A stretch of 64,000 nt of DNA from Methanomassiliicoccales archaeon. GTDB lineage: Archaea > Thermoplasmatota > Thermoplasmata > Methanomassiliicoccales > JACIVX01. The stretch is taken from contig JARYLV010000002.1 of assembly GCA_029907465.1 (NCBI GenBank), positions 62,001 through 126,000 on the forward strand. Direction: 5' to 3'. Position numbers and translations under genes: made by a program. Positions within the stretch are counted from its first letter, which is position 1, and each line of letters starts with the position of its first letter. Shown here piece by piece: positions 1 to 9,253 of this stretch. The notes beneath the pieces are model-generated. The model did not search any database. It worked only from the letters and a program-made list of their open reading frames with translations, and was not told the DNA's origin.

Positions 1-744
1 GTGACCATCAGTTACGACAACTATGATATTTCAGTTCGATTCAATCTGAATGCCAACATTGACATAGAATTCGGACCATATCTTGACATCTACCAGTTCC
101 CATTCGACACAGGTGATAGCTGGTCGGTTGATTCGACCGCAGTCGTTTCTGGTACAATAGACGGGTTCCTAGATATCCAAGGGTTGCCAGATGAGGTAGA
201 GGAGGAGATCTTCTCGGAGGAATTCGTGGAAAGAACGGGTATCGCGGACTTCCCTATAGAATTTGACAAGCTCACGATTGAGGATGGAGATGTCAATATT
301 CACGACGGAGTTATAGAGAGCTTCGAAGTTCCCATCCACCTGGAACTGCATTGCATAGAAAAAAGGAACATCCAGTTAGGGAATTTCGGAACAATAGAGG
401 TCTACGTCATCAAGGTTAATGATGGTCGCGAGAGAATTTATTACTCTACTGGGATCAAATTCCTAGCCAAGGCAACAACGGAACTAAGCTTTATCGAGAT
501 GCCATCAGAAATCCCATATGATCCTTTCCAGGGCACAGAAGTTGAGGCAACTTTGGCTGAGCCAGAGATGGCCGAGTCGCAACTTGAGCAAATCGAAAGT
601 TACGAGGCGTCGATTTCTGATGAGGTGACCGGTGGGGGATCTGGTGGCTTGTCTAACTGGGCCGCTCTCCTTGTGATTGCAATCGTGATCGCAGCTGCAT
701 TCATCGTCGTCATCCTTGTGTTTACCCGCAGAAAGAGAACGTGA
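1..744 (+). CDS. C-terminally anchored surface protein, 5' partial
   Basis: Unrecognised protein, probably cut by the window edge: the frame is open from base 1 and no signal peptide is present, so the GTG at base 1 need not be the start. The visible 247 residues are rich in alternating beta-type segments and acidic, followed by a Glu-rich stretch, a short Gly/Ser linker (GGGSGG) and one hydrophobic helix ending in the basic tail RRKRT. This is the layout of an archaeal extracellular protein anchored by a C-terminal membrane helix, with the beta-rich part outside. Followed by a 160-base gap before a converging gene. Function unknown. Confidence 0.75.
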   Translation: MTISYDNYDISVRFNLNANIDIEFGPYLDIYQFPFDTGDSWSVDSTAVVSGTIDGFLDIQGLPDEVEEEIFSEEFVERTGIADFPIEFDKLTIEDGDVNIHDGVIESFEVPIHLELHCIEKRNIQLGNFGTIEVYVIKVNDGRERIYYSTGIKFLAKATTELSFIEMPSEIPYDPFQGTEVEATLAEPEMAESQLEQIESYEASISDEVTGGGSGGLSNWAALLVIAIVIAAAFIVVILVFTRRKRT

Positions 745-911
745 ACTTCTCAAACCCTTTTGCTCCTTTTTATCATATTTCATTTTCTTGATAAATTCCA
801 GCAAATTGCCTCGATTCATTCAGGAAGAAATCTTCAATGGCGAATTGAAATGAGATTTCCAAATTTTATTTAGTTCGTATCGCAATTAAAGATAAAAAAT
901 GCGTATATTTA

Positions 912-1337
912 TTAATTTTCTATCTCTATTCTGCCCCTCCTCCCCCGCATAATATCGATTCCAAAATCTGAGATCTTCACGAAACAATTGATCAACTTTA
1001 ATTTTGTGCCAACCTTTATTCCAATTCTTTCCGGCAGGTCGACATCATCATCCCAGAGCACAAGACGAGCTCCACCTGTCCCGTCTTCAATCTCTATATT
1101 CCTCACTCTGCCATTTGATCCATCTGATTTCTTGAATTCTCTTATGCCGAAGATTCTACTGACTATTGCTTCAACCGATGCTTCTTCGCGGTCTCTCAGG
1201 TCGGACACACATTTCATATTCATTATTAGTAGACCTTCTTCATCCAAAATCAATCTTCTGAGTGCCTCGTCGTCTAATAGGTTTCCGAATTCCTGCCTCA
1301 ATTCTGCAATCCTGGCCTTGAGCTCTTCCTCGTTCAA
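912..1337 (-). CDS. OB-fold (RPA-like) nucleic-acid-binding protein
   Basis: 141-residue protein with a helical, charged first third and an OB-fold in the remainder, including the segment IEDGTGGARLVLWDD that is typical of the single-stranded-DNA-binding OB domains of archaeal RPA proteins. The family binds ssDNA in replication and repair; here there is a single OB domain and no zinc finger, so it could be a small RPA-associated protein rather than the main ssDNA-binding protein. Translation probably starts at a TTG (1335-1337); no clear Shine-Dalgarno is visible, which fits a leaderless transcript. It stands alone, converging on the surface-protein gene. Confidence 0.7.
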   Translation of the reverse strand: MNEEELKARIAELRQEFGNLLDDEALRRLILDEEGLLIMNMKCVSDLRDREEASVEAIVSRIFGIREFKKSDGSNGRVRNIEIEDGTGGARLVLWDDDVDLPERIGIKVGTKLKLINCFVKISDFGIDIMRGRRGRIEIEN

Positions 1338-1494
1338 TGGGCGATAAATCGTTCAATGATTATTTAATCAAACTTATTGCTCAGACATTAAATCAGAAAG
1401 CTTGTAACGATATCTATTAACAAAATTGCGTTCAATGAATTACACATTATCGGGCAGTACCTCGACAAATTCTTATATCGCACAGTAATATATG

Positions 1495-1510
1495 TCTGAC
1501 AGTTGTCAGA
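1495..1510. promoter_or_regulatory. Perfect palindrome at recombinase promoter
   Basis: TCTGACA-GT-TGTCAGA: seven-base arms around a two-base centre. It lies about 60 bases upstream of the first recombinase and about 20 bases downstream of a TATA-like stretch (TTCTTATATC, near 1471), so it would overlap the transcription start. An operator for autoregulation or a recombinase binding site are both plausible. The right arm with flanking bases (TTGTCAGATA) recurs at 3685-3694 beyond the second recombinase. Confidence 0.45.
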
Positions 1511-1570
1511 TAATGTGGATGGGAGCATCCTATCCAGATATTAAATTCAACAATGCTGGAGAGGATGTAG

Positions 1571-2413
1571 CTGAGAGCTGCACTCTATGTTAGGGTATCA
1601 ACCGAAGACCAGGCGAAGGAAGGTTTCAGCATACCCGCCCAACTCAAACGATTGCATTCTTATTGCAAAGCTCGCGGATGGGAGATTGCCGGTGAATATG
1701 TTGATAGTGGCTATAGTGGCCGAGATGTCAAACGCCCTTCATATCAAAAAATGATGCAGGAAAAGGATAAATGGGACGTTATTGTCGTTCTAAAGATGGA
1801 CAGGATACACCGTAACAGCAAGAATTTTGCGACAATGATGGAGGATCTCAGGAGATGGGGGAAGGAGTTCAATTCCATGCAGGAGTCCTTCGATACAACG
1901 AGTGCTATAGGACGATTTGTCATGGATATAATCCAGCGCATTGCTCAATTGGAGAGCGAGCAGATCGGAGAACGAGTTAAGATAGGCATGACCCAGAAAG
2001 CAAGAAAGGGAAGAGGATACCTGGGTTTTGGAATACCATATGGGTTCAACTATCAGAATGGAACACTTATCCCGATTGAAACAGAGCAACAGGTAATCAA
2101 AAGGATTTTCGAATGGTATTTAGCAGGACTGAGTCTGAACGAAATTTCTGAAAGGCTCAATGCTAAGGGTGTGCCAACGAAGAAAGGCGGAAAATGGAAG
2201 AAAGGAACAATTGGGAAAATCCTTTCAAATCCCCTCTATTGCGGGTTCATGAAATGGGATAATTTTGTCATCAAGGCTCCGCACCAGGCATGTATTTCCT
2301 TAGAGCTCTACAATGCCGTCCAGGAGATGAAGCAGATTCGAAGAAAACTCCGTAATGAAAAGAGCGGGCGTAATCTCATTCGCATTAAAGGGGAGGGAAT
2401 TGTGATTGACTAG
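1571..2413 (+). CDS. Serine recombinase, first of a tandem pair
   Basis: Resolvase/invertase-type serine recombinase of about 280 residues. The catalytic domain begins with the VRVSTEDQA motif, whose Ser is the nucleophile, and continues through DSGYSGRD and a conserved KMDRIHR block. A recombinase (DNA-binding) domain follows, with the NAKGVPTKKGGKWKKGTI and ILSNPLYCG motifs. It ends directly after that domain, without the zinc ribbon and coiled coil of large serine integrases. No ATG, GTG or TTG precedes the conserved N-terminus; I place the start at CTG 1571, six bases after GGAGAGG (1558-1564). An ATG at 1565 is followed at once by TAG. The shorter frame from TTG 1652 would lose the catalytic Ser. 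Overlaps the next gene by eight bases. Confidence 0.75.
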   Translation: MRAALYVRVSTEDQAKEGFSIPAQLKRLHSYCKARGWEIAGEYVDSGYSGRDVKRPSYQKMMQEKDKWDVIVVLKMDRIHRNSKNFATMMEDLRRWGKEFNSMQESFDTTSAIGRFVMDIIQRIAQLESEQIGERVKIGMTQKARKGRGYLGFGIPYGFNYQNGTLIPIETEQQVIKRIFEWYLAGLSLNEISERLNAKGVPTKKGGKWKKGTIGKILSNPLYCGFMKWDNFVIKAPHQACISLELYNAVQEMKQIRRKLRNEKSGRNLIRIKGEGIVID

Positions 2414-3224
2414 GGTGGCGATTTACATTAGAGTTTCCACTGAAGACCAGGCAAAGGAAGGTTTTTCACTCGATGCTCAGAAAGAGAGGCTGATCGCGTA
2501 TTGCGAAGCCCAAGGATGGGAAATTGCGGATATCTATTGCGATGATGGACATAGCGGAAGAAACACTCGCAGACCAGCTTATCAGAGAATGATGCAGGAA
2601 AAGGATAAATGGGACATGATCCTCGTTTTGAAAATGGATCGAATTCATAGAAACAGCAAGAATTTCATGATTATGATGGAGACTCTTGAGAAATGGGGTA
2701 AGAAATTTGCTAGCATGCAGGAATCTTTTGATACATCAAATGCCGTCGGACGTTTTGTTGTTGACATCATCCAGAGAATCGCCCAATTGGAGAGCGAACA
2801 GATCGGGGAGAGGACTTATATGGGTATGGCTCAGAAAGCTGAGTCGGGCAAGGGTCTGCTCGGTTTTTATCCGCCTTTTGGCTACAGATTTGTGGACGGA
2901 CAACTGACTGTTGTAGATGATGAGGCCGGGATTGTTTTAGATATTTTCCAAAGTTATCTTAGGGGGGAGAAAATGCGCGAGATTGCGTGGCGACTCAATA
3001 GGCATGAAATTGCAACCAGACGAGGTGGCCGTTGGACTATTTGGTCTATCAGCCGGATACTCAAGAATCCTATCTACGCTGGCTACCTGCGGTGGGACGG
3101 ACGTTTGATAAAGGGATCGCACGTTCCGATCGTGCCTGCAAACCTCTTTAACGCCGTCCAGAGTATTATTGAGGACCGCAGCTTCGTTCGAGACAAGCGG
3201 CAAGTTTGCAAGCTCCCTCAATGA
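2406..3224 (+). CDS. Serine recombinase, second of a tandem pair
   Basis: 272-residue serine recombinase with the catalytic motif IRVSTEDQA (nucleophilic Ser), DDGHSGRN, KMDRIHR and a recombinase domain ending near ILKNPIYAGYLRWDG. It is closely similar to the preceding protein through the catalytic domain (for example both contain QEKDKWD, NSKNF and RFV-DIIQRIAQLESEQIGER) but diverges more in the DNA-binding part, as expected for an old tandem duplication with altered specificity. Start chosen at TTG 2406, eight bases after GGGAGGG; GTG 2415 is an alternative. The start lies inside the end of the upstream gene, implying translational coupling. It also lacks a C-terminal zinc ribbon. Confidence 0.85.
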   Translation: MTRVAIYIRVSTEDQAKEGFSLDAQKERLIAYCEAQGWEIADIYCDDGHSGRNTRRPAYQRMMQEKDKWDMILVLKMDRIHRNSKNFMIMMETLEKWGKKFASMQESFDTSNAVGRFVVDIIQRIAQLESEQIGERTYMGMAQKAESGKGLLGFYPPFGYRFVDGQLTVVDDEAGIVLDIFQSYLRGEKMREIAWRLNRHEIATRRGGRWTIWSISRILKNPIYAGYLRWDGRLIKGSHVPIVPANLFNAVQSIIEDRSFVRDKRQVCKLPQ

Positions 3225-4154
3225 TTTCTTCCGCACTACATTCGTCAATTCGTCCTCTCAATTTCTTTGATTTTATTTTTTTGCACTCTTTGTGCTCAAG
3301 TGGGGGAGAATTATGCGAAAAACTATCGTTTTTGGTTGATATTCGGGAGACCGTCGTTGACTAAATTGCACATTTTTGTTCAACAATTTACTTCATCCCT
3401 TTTTATGCTGCGTCCTTTATGTGCTTGTAATATTCTAATCCTGAGAATTAACGATATTTAAATCAATTTGATAATTAACACCACTAAAGTGATAATTTAA
3501 TTCATTGACTCCCTTGAGGCTAAAGAGAAGCTTACTATTCCTTTTCGTGTTGCACAAATAGACTTTGGAACTATCCCTTTATTGAGAAGTGTTGATTTAC
3601 GGAGAAACTGAGTATTTTTTCCATGAAGTTGAAAATCCATGAATTTTCCGGTTCAGCTGGCGTTACCGAAATTTTCTCTAATTCTTGTCAGATATTTGAG
3701 AGTTGCAAATCTATGATTATTAATTATTCGATAATTATTAATCTCGTAACGCAACTATCTTAATAATTAAAGAATGCATAATTAATCATCAAATCTAAAT
3801 AAACTATGAGAGAGAATTCAAAACGAGCCGAACGCAATTCAGGGTGTTTCAAGAAATTAAAAGTTGAATCCCGTTCACAGAACAGGTCCCGTCCGTGTGT
3901 TCAATTAAAAATGCCCAAAAAATGCTCCAATTTCTTGGTGTTGCAGTGCGTTACATCCTTGCTCTATAAGAACCACACTTTTTTCTCTTAACATAATAGA
4001 TCTAGTCTTATTTTGTTAAGCAATTTGCGTTATATTTGCATTTATTTGTTCTAATTAGTTATCAAGCCCGAATTAATTGCAATACGAAGCTGAATATTTT
4101 CGACCCCCTGGTGATCTTTATTAAATACTATTTGTCTATTTTTATTTGGCAATC
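3225..4154. other. AT-rich intergenic stretch after recombinases
   Basis: About 930 bases without a convincing gene; short frames here have no recognisable features. It is markedly AT-rich, with a nearly palindromic run around 3717-3746 (TTATTAATTAT-TCG-ATAATTATTAA, one mismatch) and one copy of TTGTCAGATA (3685-3694). A TATA-like TTTATTAAATA just before 4130 probably serves the RFC gene. The composition fits the flank of an integrated element; no tRNA-derived attachment site is visible. Confidence 0.5.
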
Positions 4155-5606
4155 ATGAGCACAAATAAAGATAGTGGCGATTGGACTGAAATCTACAGGC
4201 CTAGAACACTGGATGATATCGTTGGTAACCCCAAAGCGATACAAGAGCTGAAGGAATGGGCGCTTGATTGGGAAAACGGCCATCCAAAGAAAAAAGCTGC
4301 CGTACTGATCGGTAGCCCAGGGACGGGGAAGACGAGCGCTGCTCTCGCCGTTGCAAATGATTTTGGATGGGGCATCATTGAAATGAACGCATCTGATCAG
4401 CGCAACGCAGAAGCGATTCGAAAGATTGCGCTCAGAGGTGCAATGACAGATACTTTTACAGATGATGGGGAATTTCTCTCGTCTAAAGAAGGATGTTTAA
4501 AACTTATTGTACTCGACGAAGCAGACAATATCTTCGGCAAGGAAGATTATGGAGGAATACCTGCTATCGTCGAACTTATTAAAGCGACCAAACAGCCAGT
4601 CATCCTAATTGTCAATGATTTTTATGCGTTGAGTAAGAGGAGCGGGATAATCAAATCGGAAACAAAGCAGATCAAATTCAATCGCCTCCATCCAAATTCG
4701 ATAAAATCAGTCCTCAAGAAAATCATGAAGGATCGTGGGTTGAGAATTGATGAAAAAGCCCTTGAGTTGATAGCAAGCAATGCAAACGGAGATCTTCGAT
4801 CCGCGATTCGAGACTTGCAAGCAGTCGCGCTCGGCAGGACGGAAGTCAAAGAAAAAAACGTTGCAATCTTAAATGAAAGACAGATCATGAAATCCATGTA
4901 CGATCTTTTGGTTGAGATACTTCATGGCACTAATCCTGATAGGGCGAGATCGGTTTTCATGGAAGTGAATGAAGCTCCTGATTATGTAATGCTTTGGATC
5001 GATGAAAACATCCCGCTTGAGTACAGAGATCATAATGATCTTTATCATGCTTATCACATTTTGTCAAGATCAGACGTTTTCTTGGGAAGGGTTAGAAAGA
5101 GACAGTATTACGGTTTCTGGTCCTATGCGATTGATCTGATGACCTACGGTGTCTGTGCTTCAAAGAAGAGAAAATACAAAGAATTCGCGAAATACCGATT
5201 CCCGCTCTATCTGATGAAAATGTCTCGTTCGAGGAGCTTGAGAACAATAAGAGACAATATATCAGCAAAATTAGGAGCGCTGTGCCACTGCTCCGCATCG
5301 ACAGCGAGAGATGAACTGTTACCCTATATTCAATATGTTTCTGAAAACGACAGGGAGTTCGTAATAAGAATTGCCATTGAATTGGGACTCGATGCGGAAG
5401 AATTGGCCTTCCTCTTAAATGAGAAGATAGACTCGAACAAGATCAGACATTTATTGACAGAGATTCAGAAGGTTACCGATATTGAAAAGAGACCTATCAG
5501 AGAGATCGAAATTGAAGCTTCATACATTGCCAGCGATCGTTCGGCTGAAGATGAACAATCCACCGAAGATCAGCCAACACGGCAGCGTAGCCTTTTTGAA
5601 TATTGA
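4155..5606 (+). CDS. rfcL: Replication factor C large subunit (clamp loader)
   Basis: Archaeal RFC large subunit, which with the small subunits loads the PCNA sliding clamp onto primed DNA. The AAA+ domain starts with WTEIYRPRTLDDIVGN; Walker A is GSPGTGKT (residues 53-60), Walker B LIVLDEAD (about 120), followed by RFC-box motifs such as NGDLRSAIRDLQA. The long C-terminal part is helical, and the last residues QRSLFEY form a PCNA-interacting (PIP) motif. The 483-residue length is normal for the family. ATG 4155 is preferred over an in-frame TTG nine bases upstream because MSTNK... leads directly into the conserved N-terminus. Followed 13 bases later by taw1. Confidence 0.95.
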   Translation: MSTNKDSGDWTEIYRPRTLDDIVGNPKAIQELKEWALDWENGHPKKKAAVLIGSPGTGKTSAALAVANDFGWGIIEMNASDQRNAEAIRKIALRGAMTDTFTDDGEFLSSKEGCLKLIVLDEADNIFGKEDYGGIPAIVELIKATKQPVILIVNDFYALSKRSGIIKSETKQIKFNRLHPNSIKSVLKKIMKDRGLRIDEKALELIASNANGDLRSAIRDLQAVALGRTEVKEKNVAILNERQIMKSMYDLLVEILHGTNPDRARSVFMEVNEAPDYVMLWIDENIPLEYRDHNDLYHAYHILSRSDVFLGRVRKRQYYGFWSYAIDLMTYGVCASKKRKYKEFAKYRFPLYLMKMSRSRSLRTIRDNISAKLGALCHCSASTARDELLPYIQYVSENDREFVIRIAIELGLDAEELAFLLNEKIDSNKIRHLLTEIQKVTDIEKRPIREIEIEASYIASDRSAEDEQSTEDQPTRQRSLFEY

Positions 5607-5619
5607 GAACATCAGTTGC

Positions 5620-6561
5620 ATGAAGAAAATGAGATCAGAACTTTTCGCGATCCTCGAAAAGCAGCAGTACAAGGTGTACCACTGGCATGCTGCTGTAAAA
5701 CTATGCCATTGGGTGAAAGAGAGTTTATTGCGTAATAGATTTTGTTATAAGCAGGAATTCTATGGAATTAAATCTCACCGGTGTCTACAGATGACACCAG
5801 TCGTAAACATGTGCACCCAAAACTGTCTTTTTTGCTGGCGGGTTCAGGGTTTCGAATCACTTCCAGATTCATGGTGTGAACCAGAAGAAATGCTTGACGC
5901 CTTGATTGAACAACAGAAATATCTCGTATCTGGATTCAAAGGGGACAAGAGGTGTGAAATCAATCGGTGGAAGGAAGCACGGGAACCTAAACACGTCGCA
6001 ATCTCCCTTGCTGGTGAGCCTACGCTGTATCCTTTCCTCAGTGAATTCATCGAGGTGTGTCATAGGAGGGGACTAACGACTTTTCTCGTCACAAATGGGA
6101 CAAAACCGGAAGTTCTTGAGGAACTGGATCCTTTACCGACACAGCTCTATGTCACCGTCGCCGCACCAAATGAAGATATCTACAGGAGGCTCTGCGTTCC
6201 AAAGATTCCCGATGGGTGGGAGCGGCTCATGGCGACACTTGAATTGCTCCCGTCATTAAACACACGAACAGTCATTCGCCACACACTCGTCCAGGATTGG
6301 AATCTGGGATGGGAGGAAGAATACGCAAGACTCGATGAGATTGCCGATCCAATGTTCATCGAGCCAAAAGGGTACATGTTCGTCGGGCAATCAAGGCAAA
6401 GAATGAGCCTCACCAACATGCCATCCCATGCATCTATAAGGGACTTCGGGACAAGACTAGGAAACCTGCTTGGTCTTGAAATCCTCATGGAGAAAGAAGA
6501 TAGTAGAGTTGTTTTACTAGGAGAAAAGGGAAGAGAGACCAGAATTCCCGGAATCGAATAA
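5620..6561 (+). CDS. taw1: tRNA 4-demethylwyosine synthase (Taw1/TYW1)
   Basis: Radical-SAM enzyme that condenses pyruvate carbons onto N1-methylguanosine-37 of tRNA-Phe to make the tricyclic wyosine base. The radical SAM cluster motif is CTQNCLFC (Cys65, 69, 72, CX3CX2C). Three further cysteines, Cys29, 42 and 55, sit at exact 13-residue steps, the spacing known for the second iron-sulfur cluster of archaeal TYW1. Other family blocks are AISLAGEPTLYP, FLVTNGT and HTLVQDWN. The open frame runs further upstream inside rfcL; I chose ATG 5620 (MKKMRSELF), with ATG 5629 as an alternative. Probably cotranscribed with rfcL. Confidence 0.93.
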   Translation: MKKMRSELFAILEKQQYKVYHWHAAVKLCHWVKESLLRNRFCYKQEFYGIKSHRCLQMTPVVNMCTQNCLFCWRVQGFESLPDSWCEPEEMLDALIEQQKYLVSGFKGDKRCEINRWKEAREPKHVAISLAGEPTLYPFLSEFIEVCHRRGLTTFLVTNGTKPEVLEELDPLPTQLYVTVAAPNEDIYRRLCVPKIPDGWERLMATLELLPSLNTRTVIRHTLVQDWNLGWEEEYARLDEIADPMFIEPKGYMFVGQSRQRMSLTNMPSHASIRDFGTRLGNLLGLEILMEKEDSRVVLLGEKGRETRIPGIE

Positions 6562-8478
6562 TCATTTCAACCTAACTGTTTCCAGGTTCATCGGAGCTCT
6601 CGTCTCAACGTTGAACTTCTTATAGAGTGCACTTGCTAGATCAATGCACTTGTGTTCTTCACCATGGCATATGATAATCCTCTCAGGCTTGGGTTCTAAT
6701 GAAGAGATATAATTGATCAGCTGCCTTCGATCAGAGTGTCCAGAGAAGCCATCAACAGTTTCAACGGCCATCTTCAGTTGGAGATTAATCGGCTTGCCCC
6801 TCTCTGTCAAAGTCAGGTCTGTCCATCCTTTCTGAATCTTTCTCCCTAGGGTGCCCTCCGCTTGGTAACCTACAAAGACCAATGAACTCTTTGGGTCATC
6901 GGCCCATGCTTTGAAATACTCAATGACTGGACCACCATTCATCATACCTCCTGTTGCGAGCACGATGCACGGATCTGGATCATGACTGATCTTTTCCCGC
7001 ATCTCGTTGCTGTCAACCCGCTTGAAGATATCTGAGAGGAACGGATTCTGACCCATTTGGAATATCTGTGTACGTAGTTGGCTGTTGAGATACTCGGGAT
7101 ACGCCGTATGTATGGCGGTCGCTTCCCATATCATTCCATCAAGATAGACCGGTACAGTTGGAACCTTCGAAGTCCTCATTAGTTCCTCCAATACAAGCAT
7201 AACTTCCTGAGAACGACCGACAGCAAAGACAGGAATGAGAACTTTACCACCTTTAGATAATGTGCGCTCAACGATTCCTTTCAGCTGATTAGCAGCCTCC
7301 GCTCTAGATGGCTGCATGTCATGGTGGCCTCCGTATGTCGATTCGATGACTAAGGTTTCGAGTCTCGGGAATTTGTTTACGGTCGCGTTAAACAGCCATG
7401 TACGTTCAAACTTCATATCGCCAGTAAAGGCAATATTGTACAATCCATCACCAATGTGGAAGTGTGAAACCGCGGATCCAAGGATATGTCCAGCATTTTG
7501 GAATGTTAACCTGACATCTGGTGCGATATCAGTCGTTTCACCATATTTCAGAGGAATGCAGTGTGCAACGACATCACGGATGTGAGAGGAATCATAGGGG
7601 CTCTTTTTCCCTTCCCCAAATGAGACTTTAATGTAATCGAGTTGTAGAAGCGACATCAAATCCCTTGTAGGTGGGGTGCAATAAACTGGACCGTCGTAAC
7701 CATACTTGTAGAGTGCTGGCAGCAAGCCGCAGTGATCCAAGTGGGCATGCGTAATCACCACACAATCAATTGATTCCAATGGCTGAATTTCTGGAACGTT
7801 AAAATACGGAGAACCGTTGTTCGGATCTGAGACATCAACACCACAATCAATGAGAATCTTACTTTCCTTTGTAGAGAGCAAGATTGCGCTCCTTCCGACT
7901 TCTCTGAACCCACCCAACGCAGTAATTCGGATCCATGTATCTCCTTCAATGCGGGTCCTCATCAGCCGTCTTCCAACTTTCTTGAGAAATTCTCTTCGCT
8001 GATCATGGATATGGCGAAGGTAATAACGTATTTCGGAAACAGTTTTTGATGGGATTGGCGGAGCCCTGACGACCTTTGGCGCCCAACCAACTTCTTTCTT
8101 TATCTCATTAAGTAATGCACCGTGTTTTCCAATGACGAGACCTGGTGCACCCGCTTCTATGGTGACTTCACCTGTATCATGTTCAAAATAGATATCTGTC
8201 ACCTGCGCTTCCGGAGGGATGATCTGACGAATTTTCTGTTCCACACTCTCTGGATCTGCCAACATCGTGGGATCAGGCCTAATAGCGACCCTTCTGCGCA
8301 GCGCTTGAGCGAGCTGTTTCACTATTTCGTTATTCGATGCGAAGGTCTCCATATCCCTCGTGTAAACAACGACAACAGGTCCCTCAAGGTCGACTGAGGT
8401 AATATTAATCTCTGGGGGAACAATCTTCCTGACCTGCTCTCTTATTTCCTCAAGTATTTTGTCCATGCTCATGATCAT
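6562..8478 (-). CDS. fttA: Transcription termination nuclease FttA/aCPSF1 (KH, beta-CASP)
   Basis: 638-residue archaeal CPSF1-type ribonuclease, which cleaves nascent transcripts and terminates transcription. Domain order: two KH-type RNA-binding segments (first ~150 residues, with the GLVIGKHG loop), a metallo-beta-lactamase domain carrying the zinc motif THAHLDHCG, an inserted beta-CASP domain (VIESTYGG, FAVGRSQEV), and the return of the MBL fold with GFSGHSDRRQL and CHGEEHKC. The N-terminus offers several starts (MIMSMDKILEE); the first is used. It lies downstream of psmB in the same direction with a 58-base gap, a gene pair often seen in Euryarchaeota. It converges with taw1, the stop codons being adjacent. 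Confidence 0.95.
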   Translation of the reverse strand: MIMSMDKILEEIREQVRKIVPPEINITSVDLEGPVVVVYTRDMETFASNNEIVKQLAQALRRRVAIRPDPTMLADPESVEQKIRQIIPPEAQVTDIYFEHDTGEVTIEAGAPGLVIGKHGALLNEIKKEVGWAPKVVRAPPIPSKTVSEIRYYLRHIHDQRREFLKKVGRRLMRTRIEGDTWIRITALGGFREVGRSAILLSTKESKILIDCGVDVSDPNNGSPYFNVPEIQPLESIDCVVITHAHLDHCGLLPALYKYGYDGPVYCTPPTRDLMSLLQLDYIKVSFGEGKKSPYDSSHIRDVVAHCIPLKYGETTDIAPDVRLTFQNAGHILGSAVSHFHIGDGLYNIAFTGDMKFERTWLFNATVNKFPRLETLVIESTYGGHHDMQPSRAEAANQLKGIVERTLSKGGKVLIPVFAVGRSQEVMLVLEELMRTSKVPTVPVYLDGMIWEATAIHTAYPEYLNSQLRTQIFQMGQNPFLSDIFKRVDSNEMREKISHDPDPCIVLATGGMMNGGPVIEYFKAWADDPKSSLVFVGYQAEGTLGRKIQKGWTDLTLTERGKPINLQLKMAVETVDGFSGHSDRRQLINYISSLEPKPERIIICHGEEHKCIDLASALYKKFNVETRAPMNLETVRLK

Positions 8479-8536
8479 GTCACACTTCGAATTGCTGGGT
8501 TTGAAAGCGAGTAGGGAGACGCTAATGCTACAACAA

Positions 8537-9181
8537 TCAGGCCTCGATCCCCATCCGTTTCATCCGGTCCTTCACTTCCTCGGCGGGCACTTCTTTGTAT
8601 CCGTCTTTTCCGATGGTAACGATCGTCATACCATCGCCACTCGCCGAGTCACGCTTCATCGCTGCATTGAGCGCCCTGATTGCGAGATCGATCGACTCAC
8701 TCATCGAAAGGTTTTTTCGATAATAATCCTCAAGAACCCCATAAGCAAAAGGAGATCCTGATCCAACGGAGACATAATCATCCCTGATCGAGCCACCCGC
8801 AGCGTCGATCCCGAACACATGTCCGCCTGTCCTATCGATGCCGCCAATAATCAAGCCAACGTAATAATAACCAGCGATGCCTCCACCACTCCTCAGTATA
8901 TTTGAAAGAAGCGTTGCTGCGGACTTCACAGATATTGGAATACCCCTCTTCAGCTTATAGAGTTCAACCTCTGCACGGAGGAATCTCGCCAATAGCTGAG
9001 CGTCACCGACGAGACCAGCGACCGTTAGACCTAAATTATCATCAATCTTGAAAACTTTTTGAACTTCCTTATGAGCGATCATATTGCCCATCGTCGCTCT
9101 GTGTTCAGACGCCAACACGACTCCTTCGGCGTTAACGATTCCAATAGTCGTTGTACCTTTCTTAAGTTGCTCATTTTCCAT
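8537..9181 (-). CDS. psmB: Proteasome beta subunit
   Basis: Catalytic subunit of the archaeal 20S proteasome. The sequence KKG|TTTIGI shows the autoprocessing site: a nine-residue propeptide (MENEQLKKG) is removed to expose Thr10 as the N-terminal nucleophile. Other family blocks are ASEHRATMG, GLVGDAQ, GGIDRTGGHVFGID and the SVGSGSPFAYG segment. Start at ATG 9181 is favoured because GGAAGGTG lies about eight bases upstream and it gives a short propeptide; a longer frame begins at 9214. Upstream of fttA, likely as one transcript. No alpha subunit gene is in the window. Confidence 0.95.
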   Translation of the reverse strand: MENEQLKKGTTTIGIVNAEGVVLASEHRATMGNMIAHKEVQKVFKIDDNLGLTVAGLVGDAQLLARFLRAEVELYKLKRGIPISVKSAATLLSNILRSGGGIAGYYYVGLIIGGIDRTGGHVFGIDAAGGSIRDDYVSVGSGSPFAYGVLEDYYRKNLSMSESIDLAIRALNAAMKRDSASGDGMTIVTIGKDGYKEVPAEEVKDRMKRMGIEA

Positions 9182-9253
9182 CGAACTGCACCTTCCAAAA
9201 TCAATCCTGCTCAAAAGATATGGGTTTTGTCGCTCACTCGAATGAAACGGCCC

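Noticed and set aside
3267-3991. Short frames (about 60 codons) in the AT-rich region after the recombinases
   Set aside because: Composition follows the AT-rich background, no starts with Shine-Dalgarno, no domain features.
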